Made by a program: the position numbers and the translations under genes
The notes under the pieces: model-generated
What the model saw: the letters and a program-made list of their open reading frames with translations, nothing else
Database searches by the model: none
What the model was told of the DNA's origin: nothing
Origin: Mytilisepta virgata
Taxonomy: Eukaryota > Mollusca > Bivalvia > Mytilida > Mytilidae
Assembly (NCBI GenBank): GCA_028015205.1
Contig: CM051519.1
Span: 88,371,539 to 88,435,538, forward strand
DNA: 64,000 bases
Direction of reading: 5' to 3'
Part shown: one piece after another, positions 49,201 through 61,200 of the stretch
Layout of the letters: each line of letters starts with the position of its first letter
How positions within the stretch are numbered: position 1 is the stretch's first letter

Positions 49201-50274
49201 GGAAAGCAAGATTCGCTATATTAAAACTAAAATCATCATTATGGCTAAATCGCCCTTTTGTCTCCATTTCACATAAATGTAAGAGATCATAACGTAAAAT
49301 GTAGAACATAAGACAGTTATGGCGTTCCATATGTTTAAATTAAATGTATTCATCTCAGATGATTTTTTTTCCTGGTAGGTGTGCATATCGCCGCGTAATT
49401 TAGCAATGAAACTCATGTAATTGAATGCTAAATATTTCGATAATAAGCAGATTATGCATATCTGCCACCTTATATTCATCACACATGTAAACCGAACCTA
49501 TTTCTCTATGTTATATAGATGATACTTAAAAAGGTTGTAAACAATTAAGATGAAACATTACTTACGACTATATGGCTTTATCCTTATGATAAGAAGAACG
49601 TCATATAATATTTATTTCTAAAGTTATTTCAGTTCACATTATTCACATGATTTGTGTTAAAAATAACTTTTTCTTATTGAAGAAAGCACTTCCGCTTTTT
49701 TATAAAACGTAAATTGTTGATACTTAAGACATGTACTTACTGCCCTTTAATTGTATGATAATTTTCGTTTGTATACATATAAATATTTGCATTTTTTTAT
49801 ATTTTGAGGGCCCTCAGGAATATCAGTTTCGACTAATCCTCCTTGAATAAAGATTATGTATTTTTATTTTTTTTATTTATTCAATTCATTCATTCATTTG
49901 TTTTAACTTATTCATTTACAAAAATAAACACGTATGTAGGATGTAGCTAAATGTAAAGAATTATTCAGCTTTGTTGTAAAATTTTCAGATATACCATACA
50001 AAATTGTATTTTGTTAGGAGGAGGGATTGTAATACAATTTTGGCCTTAAGCATGAGCTGAGACATTGATAAATTATTGAAATGTGCATCAAAATTAATTT
50101 TGTTAAATTGTTTATTTTACTGGGTATCATTTTTAATATTTCGGTAGAAATTGCCAAAATATATTATATCTTTTCTTGAAGAGAGTTTATACAGATAGCT
50201 TAAAACAGTCGTTGCATATTCAAGTCGACAACCAATTTGTTTTCCGACGCGATCTGAGGTTGGAGGTCAGTCAG

Positions 50275-51740
50275 GGGGCATATGCATAAAACAACTTAAA
50301 TTAAGATTTTGCTAAGAATGACTTAAGTAAAATCCGCCACATTGCCTAAGTGGTATGCATAAAACAACTTAGGTTAAGAAAATGCTTAAGATTTGACTTA
50401 AGTCTAAGATAACTATGGACGTGACTTAAGACGTTTCAAAACCAATTAAATCATACATATCTAAGCTACCTAATAAATAGCAAAACTTAATACTTACAGT
50501 ACTAATATAATATTTTTGAAAATAAAATTATCCCTTTCCCGCCTTTTTCTCTTATCTAAGAATACTTAATTTAAACTTGGAGTAAGGCATATTTAAAAAA
50601 AAATCATAATTTGCTTTTTCATACCATACACGTATTGTTTTGTGTGATTGGCATAAAGTTAAGGCATATAGGCACATTTAACATGTGCTAAAGTGTAAAA
50701 CGATATAAATTAAGATAGATTTGTAAGAATAGGTTCTCGTAAATTTGTTAAAATCGACACTATATATTCAAAATATATTTACACATGTGCTATCTTATTA
50801 AAAAGCACTTACTATTATGGCATGCATGAAATGAATGTATTTAATGAATTACACGTACATGTATAATTGTTACTCATCAATGGCTTCATTTATAAAGGCA
50901 GCAATGTTGTTCAACATCGCTCGATATGATTGAAGATAGAAGTACCATTAGAAGGGAACGGATTTGCCAGTTCAGATATCTCTTGAGATTTTTTTCATGC
51001 GGGGCTTTCCAAAATGTCATTACTGATACCTCTATATATAGACACTACCAAAAAGTTACAACTAGACATAGAGCAAAATAGAAAGGATAATGTTGTACAA
51101 ATTTACAAATTATAACTCAAAATATAATTGTTTTATAAACAATATGAAACTGTACAATATTATAATATAAACAGTTCTGCATTGTGACTGATACTAGTAC
51201 TAGCATGACTAGTATTTAAAATTTCGCTGTGTCTCAATAATAAAGGCAGATTTCTGAGTGAAACGTTTTTCACATTTGCAATATAATATGAACCTTTATA
51301 TCGTTAACTTAAGACGACAAGACGACACCTTTTTTCAGAATAAAATTACTTTATTAATACAAAGGTGAGTAGGGTCTGAATATATATTTGACAAAAAACT
51401 TTCAAAAATCCCTACACTTTTCAAAAAGTTATTCGCGAATTATTTATATTCATTCTACGTTTGTGATTAAAGTTTATTATTTCTTCCAAAAGTGACATTT
51501 GCTTCATTGTTCATATTCGAGAAAAATAAATATTCAATATCTAACTATAAAATTTATAGATATGAATAAACATATCATCATTTTTCATCAGATAATTTAA
51601 TTTCATACATTGGGAAGGTTAAATAAAAACTTAAGTAGCTTTGTGCATATGACTTAAGTATATTGCTTAGCTAAGACAATTCTTAGCAAAATCTTATTTT
51701 AAAAAAGACTTAAGTTAAGAAGTGTCATGCATACGGGCCC
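50275..51740. mobile_element. 1.5-kb non-autonomous element with inverted ends (TATGCATAAAACAACTTAA type)
   Basis: The left end (50277 on) reads ggcatatgcataaaacaact followed by taa/ttaag words. The right end (to about 51740) is the inverted form, ...cttaagttaagaagtgtcatgcatacgggccc. A second left-type end lies at about 50351 and a solo one at about 51769. No transposase frame. It is probably one or more nested MITE-like elements. Confidence 0.6.
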
Positions 51741-51768
51741 AGTTTCGTTTTGTATTAAATCCAGGGCC

Positions 51769-51815
51769 CGTATGCATAAAACAAATTAACTTAAGTATTT
51801 TTGGAAGAAAAAAAT
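51769..51815 (+). mobile_element. Solo left end of the same inverted-end family
   Basis: Begins gggcccgtatgcataaaaca, then attaacttaag, 30 bases beyond the right end of the preceding element and about 360 bases upstream of the ITIH-like start codon. Confidence 0.55.
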
Positions 51816-52174
51816 TTTGGTCAGAAATTATCAGTCAATATCCGTAAATAATATAAGTTGTGATTAAAAGAATATATATCCACGTATATAATATCCGAAA
51901 GGCTCTTAATTTACTACTCTTTCAGAAATAGTACTTGTCAAAACATACATGTACTTTTCATCCAACTTACCTAAACATATTTGTATGCAGGCTTATATCA
52001 AAAATTCAACCCTGCATCGGGGTTAATCAAAGTGAAAAAATACGATTGAAAGTTTTATGGCATCTCCTTGCGTGCGCATGTCTCAGAAAAAAAAATTCGT
52101 TCAACCCATTCGTAGGAAATCCCGCGTCCTTGAGTCAAGAATAAATGTAAACAGTTGATAAGTAAAGCTTCAAG

Positions 52175-52240
52175 ATGAATGTGGAAATATTATGTGTAAT
52201 TTTGTTGGCTCTCTCAACTGCTATAGATTCTAAAAAAGAG
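52175..52240 (+). CDS. ITIH-like exon 1: signal peptide
   Basis: Begins with ATG at 52175 (context caagATGaa), encodes 22 residues that form a classic signal peptide, and ends KKE|gtgagt in phase 0. A 5' untranslated part is expected upstream; its start was not located. Confidence 0.8.
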
Positions 52241-55200
52241 GTGAGTTTGCGCTTAACATAATTCTGTCAATGAAATTTTATTTGGTTTGTTTTTTTTTTC
52301 TCATAATGTTGGACAAAATATTCGGGTTTCCTTTTATATGTAATCGTAGTAAAGAAGAAAGACGTATATATTGTGGCGACTGTATCCCTTAATTGATACT
52401 TTTTTATGAAAAGTAGACAGAATAATAATTAACAATTCATTACTACCGACAGCTAATTAATACTAGTGCATTTTGTTAACCGTTTTTCAGTTGAGAATGT
52501 TCGTTGTAGAGAAAAATTGTTCTGTTTCATGCATTATAAATTATGTAGAAAATTATAATATATATTTTATCTTTTTGTGATATAAAAATATCTATCTCTT
52601 CGATCCAGAGAGAGAGAGAGAGAGAGACTGCTCGAAGCAGTAATAAAAGGACGTCCTAAAATGAAGTTTCATAGATCATACGTATAGTGGTCTTTAACTG
52701 TTTAACGAGAGAAAGCTTTGACATAAAAGAACAAACAAAAAATCTAACTTGCTTGTATATGTTTGCAAATTGTTATTGTGAAAATAAGTCTTCATTTATA
52801 AATGATATAATAGAACATACCGAACGTAAACATTCATTATTACATAAGTGTTTGTTCAAAATTGTTTATTACATAATAACATAAACAATCTCGTCTGATA
52901 TATTGAAATAGTCCGTACAAAGTTATACCATATTCTATCCAAATGTTCATTAAAAGTGCTTAATTTTTATTGGCTTTTATAAATTTGGGTTTTTAAATTG
53001 TTGCATGGTTGATTTAACAGAAGAGGTAACACCAATTTTTATCAGGCGTAATTTAAAAGAAAAAATGAAAATGCATACGAAATATTGTGCAGTCTTATAT
53101 AATCATGATAACAGCAACATTAAAAACCCACACAAATATCTTCCTGCCAAAGTATGATATAATGTTTGAGAAAAAATAATCTTATAAACCGAATTATTTC
53201 TTCAAAATATTTTACGAGAACTTGTGTTTGTGATATCATGTATATACATTTGTAGTTTCTCACAGGAGCTACGGGACTGTTGGATTAAAGTGTGCTCTAT
53301 CTCTCCCCATCTTTTTCTCTATCGAGACTGTTTCTTAGTGGAGCGGGAAATCTTGGCAGTTTTACTTTTATGTAAATTGTATTTCTAAGTCTTGGAAAAT
53401 CTTGTATTTCGCGTTAGTTGATAGATGTTTCAGTTTCGGTAATATTGAACGCTGATTTGGGACTAAAGTGAAAAAGCCGAAAATGTATATATGTAAAGTT
53501 TCTTTTAAACATCACCTACTGTCCTCTGTAGGATTTCAAATACGTGTAGGTTTTGGTATATTTTATATTTTAATTTTACCCAGCTTCCATCTGGTTTATT
53601 GAAATTTCTATGATAATTTTGTAGTGAAAATGTAAAAGTGTAATCTTGTATATATCAAAATCTGTCAATCTTCTTTGGCGTTTAATGTTCTGTAGTATCT
53701 CAAAATCGAGAAATAAGTCATTAATTTAACGAACTGTCTAATTTTCTTATCACAAGTATACAATTTTGAAAATAGAAACAACCGTCATTAAGGTATGGTG
53801 AGTTTATATTTGTTTTTTTGATGTGAATTTGTACGATGGAGAGGTTATAATTTACTCTAAAAATAAGAAAACAAGAAAACCAAACAATCTGAAATTATGT
53901 TCTATGGAAGAATAGGATTAGAATTCCCATGATACAGACTATTAATTTTGATTTCTCAAAATCATCAAATTTTGTTTTAATAAGAATAATTATTACCTTA
54001 AAAACACAATCGACGGATTTTTCGATTTAAATCTTTTCTTCCATTTATTTATTTTCTTTAATACCTCGCTAAAGCACGGATTTACCAGTGCATACGTGCG
54101 ATAGTTGGTGTTGAAAATTTCAGATGAATTTATCAAAAACTCAGTAGGTTTTTTTATAGTTGTATTGATATAAGATACAATTTTAGTTATATATAAATCT
54201 TAATGTTCACCTATTGAATATTATAGTATTATTGCGTAAGGTTTTCCATATTGGCTTAGTTATTGGTCCGAGGCGAAGCCTAAGTCCAATATGGCTATCC
54301 AAGGACCAATAACTAAGCCAATGCATGTAAAAACCTTGCACAATTATACCTTTATTGACTAACCAGTCCAATATGTCATATTGACCACTCCAATATGTCA
54401 TATAGACTACTCCAATATGTCATATTGACTGTCCAATAAGACCATTGATTGACTATGCAGTCCAATCACAGGACAAATAATTGACAATATCAACAGCTTA
54501 TGGCTTCACACTTTTTATCATTTTGGCATTTGGGAATGTGCTATTCATCTTTTGGGATTATGGCATTTGTTTTCAACATTTTAGTCATTGGGCACAACTG
54601 ATGAGTAGTAAATCGGCATTTAATGCACATATTGTGCATTAAATCTAAACTATACCGATTGCGTCGAAAACATTTTCCAACAGAAGTGAGAGGAACTACG
54701 GAAAATTTATCGAAACAAGAGGATTAGGAATAGATTTGTCTATTCCTTTTCAGGTTCCAAAGATCGTCTCCCTTCATATACAGTCTGATATTAAGTATCG
54801 ATTTGCGACAACATTGGTAACCAGTACCGTGGTCAACAGTGATAATAAATCTGTAGAGGCTAACTTTGAAGTTACACTTCCTGATGCAGCATTTATCACA
54901 GAATTTGTTATGTATGTATTGTGTAAATATAGGAGTGAATAAAAAGACTACACTTGTATGGTTTAAAAAAAACTTGCGTAAAAAATAGAAAGATCTAGAA
55001 TAAAAGTAAAATTGGATATCATTAAGCAGGAGTGTCATGTTGGAACTTTTCGCCGTCCATAATTTTTATTTTATTTTCCCTTCGAAATCTTTGCACCAAT
55101 TTAAAACCAAAGGCAGTTAGTTATTTACTTGAAGTGAGGTGATAACATTTCAGAACTATATTTCAAAATACACATGTACTAATTTATCCAAACAACTGAT

Positions 55201-58200
55201 TAAGCTCCAACATCCAAACTGAACTAGACAACATTCAGTATGACTTCACATACCTTATATTTTATTGGCTTTAAAGTTAGATTAATGTATGATCTGCTGG
55301 GAAATTCGTATTACAGACTGAATTTGCGTGGTACAAAGTGAGATTAAACTTTTTCGCGATTTCCGCCCGAAAAAAAAAAATCCCCTTTCACCACAAATAT
55401 TTAGCAACCTTTATAGGCCTAATTTAAAAACTGGCCATGAGTTTTAACATAAGCTGAAAGCTATTTTTTAGGAGATCGGATATGAGAAAGAACTATTTTT
55501 AGGGACACTAGCTATCATAGCCAGCTCAGAGTTCATAATTGGAAAAATAAATTAAACTAGTTGATACATACAGGAGCCTCAAATTATTTAATCGATTGTT
55601 TATTATGGAGTCTGCTGAAGAGCATGTAATGACAGAAAATACAATTCACATATAAAATATATACATTTATCATATTCTTATAGAAAATAAAGGTTAAATT
55701 ATACTCTACGATAAAATTGGAAATTGTACATATTTCTGCCCAAATCTTAAAATACGAATTCGCTTAGCGGGCTGATATCGGACTTTGGTATCAACTGTTT
55801 CCGGTTTATATCAACTGCTTCCGTTTTATATCACACCCCTAATCCGTAATCGAGTTATAAATCAGTCAGTTCCATAATCGATTCTAAACTTACTAGCATT
55901 TAGGAACACGGCAGACGATAGCGGTACGAAACTGTGGATTGTATTAATTCGCTAAAAAATGTTAATACAAACAGAAAAACATTAAGTGACAAAAATCTTT
56001 GACTAAATGGATGAGGGACGATTTTAAGCGCCTTGAGGATATTCTGTAATGCGGCAATGAAACTGAAATCATTGAGATAAGAATTTTCATAGATATAATA
56101 TAATATAATATAATTTGATATAATTTTGATAAAAATATCATAACATGTCATTTTTCATATCAGACCCATTATCAGCCCATGGTCAAAATTATCCCTCGAG
56201 CCAGGCGGCTCTCGGGCTGATAATAGGTATAATATGAAAAATGTGTTGTTATAATCTATATGTATAGAACTTTATCATAACAGGGAGATTAATGGAACAC
56301 TCTATCCGGGTGAAATTGATGAAAAAGTTAAGGCGAAGAAGAAATATGAAGAAGCAAAGAGAAAGGGACAAAGTGCTGGTCACGTGGCACAAAAGTATGT
56401 CGTAAAAGAACTTGTTTTTGTAATATTGTAAAAAAGTCACGAGTTCTTTTTATGAATTGTTGCTTTTTGAAATTTCAAACATTTGAATGCTGTATGCAGG
56501 GTAAATGTCATTGTTAGGAAGATGGAAAATAAAAAATAAAGTCGCTTGTCTTTGATACCTAATATACATGTAGGATATTGTCGATAAGAACTTGAAAAAA
56601 ACAAAGAAAATTTCATCTTTTTTAAAAGTTGGTGTGTGGCAAGGAGAAAAGTCTTGTGCCTCATTTCAAGTCAGTCAAGCACCTGTTTTAACACAATTCA
56701 TTGCTAAATTTCGGTCACGTAAAATTTATGCAATGAGGTGTAAATAAACAACAAAATTGATACCAGGAAAGGTGAACAATGACATACCAATCATACCAAG
56801 CTACCAAACAGACAGAACCACGGACAAAAATTGACATAAAAGAGCACAAAACACAAACATAAACAAAACAGAGAGCCAGGATATTCTGACTTGGTACAAA
56901 CACTGAACAGTGATTGGGTCAAACCGATTTTATGGATACTCAAACCTCCGCCTTAGGCCAAAGCAAGTTAATTCTTTGTTTTGCGTCAGTGCCCGCATTG
57001 GGATTTTCTTCATTTCTTTATAAAACAAACAATGTAATTTTTTTGCGTATTTGCCGACAAAATCAGGACATTTTTAATGTTTAATGTTTAATATCGAAAT
57101 GTCATTGAAAAGGATCTGGATATGACGACTGGGAATGAATGTTGAGTCAATTTCTACAACGTTACTTTGATATCTCTGAAGTCTACATGGTCTAGGTCAA
57201 GGAAAATTCAGTTTTACTGCCAGTTTTCATATTTGTTTTATTTTGTTTTGTTTGTTTGTTTGCCTCCCTCCTCCATTTGAAAAAAAAGTTGAGGCCAAAC
57301 AAAGAATTAACTTGCTTTGGTCTTATCTATCCTGACAAAACATACTATAAAAGCCAATACAGTATAGACCGCCTCGGTGGTATCGTGGTAGCGTGCTCGC
57401 CGCGAGTGCGGAAGGTCGCGGGTTCGATCCCCGGCCGGGTCAAACCAAAGACATTAAAATTGGTATTTGCTGCTTCTCCGCCAAGCGCAGGGCATCTAGG
57501 AGTAAGGGGAAAGACTGGTCGGCTTGGAGTCAGTATAATGTGTCTGAATGAAGTGATATGTCTTCCTGCGGACAGTGACCTCGTGAGCTAGCACATTAAA
57601 AATCCGACTTAGCGTGTCGGTCTAGTACAAAGTAGAGATCATATTCATTATCATATCAACATGTTCTCGTCCTGATATGCACCTGGTTGCCACTGGACGT
57701 TTAACAATAATTCATCCATCCATCCATCCAATACAGTATATACAGTTTAATAACGAGAACTTTGCGTCAGAAGTACAAACGTATCTGGAAGATCTGAGTT
57801 TGATAATAACTATATACAGCATTTTACGTTCTTGTAAAAAACTGCACATTAAATCAATTATATGTACCTTATGTACATGTATTTAATTTGTTTTCAGGCC
57901 GAGACGTACCAATAGATTCAGCGTTGATGTCAACGTCGCTGCTGAAAGTAAAGTTACGTTTAATTTGACCTACCAAGAGTTACTTGAAAGAGTGTATGGC
58001 GAATACGAACATATCATATACATAGACCCAGGTCAGATTGTAGATGACTTCCGAATAGATGTTGCTGTTGAAGAATCAAGGGAGATAACTAAAGTATCAG
58101 TGCCTCCATTAAGAAATGATTTAACACAAGACACTGGTATTGAAGGTAAGTATTTTGTAGAAGCCTGGTACCCAAAATGCGACCACTGTATTCATTTTAC

Positions 58201-61200
58201 TGTTAACTTTCAATAGAAGTATTAAATAGAATCCAATTGCTTTTGCATTTATAGAGAATTCAACGGGGTTAAATATAACAGGTGTCCGTTTGCTCTTTAT
58301 TTCGCACTAGGGGTAAACGCTTGAAATATTTTCTAACTGTAAGTTACGACGCTGTCCTGCGATTTTCCATATTTTTGACGGCCCAAAAATCTAATGTACA
58401 TAAATGACTTCATATCAGCATTTTCTCCAAAAAGTTACAAATTTGATAATGCCAAATTATGATACGATTTAAATTACCTGGGACGTGTATTATCAATATT
58501 ACGAAAACTGACTGTGATTTGAGTCCCCTCCCCCATTTTTTAAAATTTGCTTAAGATGCCAACATTGTTGCATTGACTTGTAATGCACAAAGACCATAAA
58601 AGACCAAGGCTCACACTAAATATCCAGACATGAAGATATATAACAGCAGCAATAATGCTTGATTTCAGTTTTTTTGTTAACTCGTTAGTTTCTGAAATTA
58701 ACACACAAAACAGTGAAAATGGTTTAAGTTTAGCTACTGTGACATTAATTGTATTGTAGTTTGATATAACAGCCTGGGAAGGTCTTAATGTCCTTGCTTC
58801 CCTGTAACGGAATTCAAAATGTTTCACTGCTTTTCATACACTGGGACACTTTATGTAAACTGTAGACAAGCTCTCTTGGTCGACGTTATTATTACTTTTA
58901 GTTCAAACGAACAAATGGTTTCAGAGGAACTGTGCAAAGTTTATAGGGACTTTCCTATAGAATACTTGATATCCTTTCAGTTCCTTTGGCCTTGTCGTTT
59001 TTGTGAAGACTTAGAAAATCGACTGTGATTGTGTCCCAAGGCTCAAAATGTGCAATTTACACTTCAAACGATTTTGATCGTACGTTAGTTAATTTGACTA
59101 CAAGCATCTCATATCGGACGACTATAGACTTAACCGTTTACAGGCGTCAAGTAATTACAAAAGCTTACAATGTCCTTCATTTGGCCATATGCTTTTTAAA
59201 AGTCAGTTGGTCTCTGCAGATACTACGTATTTCTCCTCAATTAATATCTGCCAGTCAGTTTCGTCAGAGGTGACTTTAAACCCCAACAGCATTCCTTTTA
59301 TTAGCTCACTTGGCGTCCGTCGTCGTCGTCGTCGTCCGTCGTCGTCGTCGTTAACAATTATACAAAACTCTTCTCCTCTGAAACTACTTGACTAATTAGA
59401 ACCAAACTTTGTATGCATGTTCCTTGGGGTACCCTGCATAGAACTGGTGTGGGGATTTTTGATTCGTCGAAAAACATGGCCGCTGTTACTAAAAATAGAA
59501 CATAGGGGTCAAACAACAGTTTTTCGCAAATATCTCAAAAATCATTAGGTTACGGCAAATTCTGGCAGGTTGAAAGTGTTCAGCATGATGAGAGCTACCC
59601 GTGTGCTGATTTTCGTGAAAATCTGTCAACTGATGTTAGATTTATTGCCCTTTTTTGACATTTTTGGCTTTTTTTATGTTATTATTTCAAAAATCTTCTT
59701 CTCTGAAACTACTATTCAAAATCAAATGAAACTTGGTAAAATTGTTCCTTAGGGTATCCTGCAAAAAGTTAATGCTTGGATTTTTGATTGGTCGAAAAAC
59801 ATGTCCGCCCTTACTAAAAATAGAACATAGGGGTCAAAATGCTGTTTTTTGCTATTTTTAAAAATGAAGATGAATCTACTTTCAAGGTAAACATGGTATC
59901 CCGAGTTGAATGGTGATGATGAAAGTTTGTTTTGGACGGCCATTTTTAACATGGCTGCCATTTTCCCGCCATTTTTTACACTTGCTCAGATTTCAACAAT
60001 AAACAAGTAAACATGGTATCCTTAGTGAATGGTGATGATGAGATATTTTGTATGGAGCATCTATGGAAGGTCCTTTAGGAAATGTGCATAAATCTTCCCA
60101 ACCGTGAAACAAAATGGCCGTCATGAGCATTTACATGTTCTGATTGGTCGAAATTTAAAAGTTCTTCTCCTCTGAAACCTTAAAGCCAAATGAACTGATT
60201 TTTGGTATGGATGATCTATGGAAGGTCCTTTACAAAGTTTGCATAACTCATCATGGTCCGTGAAACAAAATGGCCGCCATGAGCATTTACATGTTCTGAC
60301 TGGTTTAAATGTAAAACTTCTCCTTACGATCCGTTAAGCCAAATGAACTGATTTTTGATATAGAACATCTATGGAAGGTCCTTTACAAAATTTGCATAAA
60401 TCAGCCTGGTCCGTGAAACAAAATGGCTGCCATGAGCATTTACATGTTCTGATTGGTCAAAATTTTAAACTTCTTCTCGTCTGAAACCTTAAAGCCAAAT
60501 GAACTGATTTTTGGTATGGAGCATCTATGGAAGGTCCTTTAGGAAGTTTGCATAGATCTTCCTGGTCCGTGAAACAAAATGGCCGTCATGAGCATTTACA
60601 TGTTCTGATTGGTCGAAATTTAAAAGTTCTTCTCATTTGAAACCGTAAAGCCAAATGAACTGATTTTTTGGTATGGAGCATCTATGAAAGGTCCTTTACA
60701 AACTTTGCATAAATCTTTCTAGTCCGTGAAACAAAATTGCCACCAGAAATTTTTATATGTTCTGATTGGTCAAAATTTAAAACTTCTCCTCTGAAACCAT
60801 TTGGCTAATGAACTTATACTGGGTATGAAGCATTTATAGAAGATCATTTACAAAGTTTCCAGAAATCAATCTAGTCTGTCAAATCAAAAGTGTGTGACTG
60901 CCAGGTGAGCGATACAGGCTCAGCCCACTGAGCCTCTTGTTGTATTTCGGAGTGTGTTCCTTATTGAGTGAGAAATAGGTAAAAGTTTCCAGGTGTTTGA
61001 GGTGTGATCGCTGAAATTCTAAAAATTAAATTTTATCGTTGTAATTCTCTTTAGAAAATTGCTTAATATTATATATTCAGCCCTCTAGTTCTAGTATAGT
61101 CAAGAAATACCAAAGGGATATTCGAAGGAGAGAAAAATCGTAACAACTGACAAACTCCGGAGAACAACGAAGACAAGACTAAAACAATACATGCACTACA

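Noticed and set aside
57371..57442. Functional tRNA-Gly gene
   Set aside because: Imperfect acceptor and anticodon stems and a SINE body with a CATC tail directly after it.
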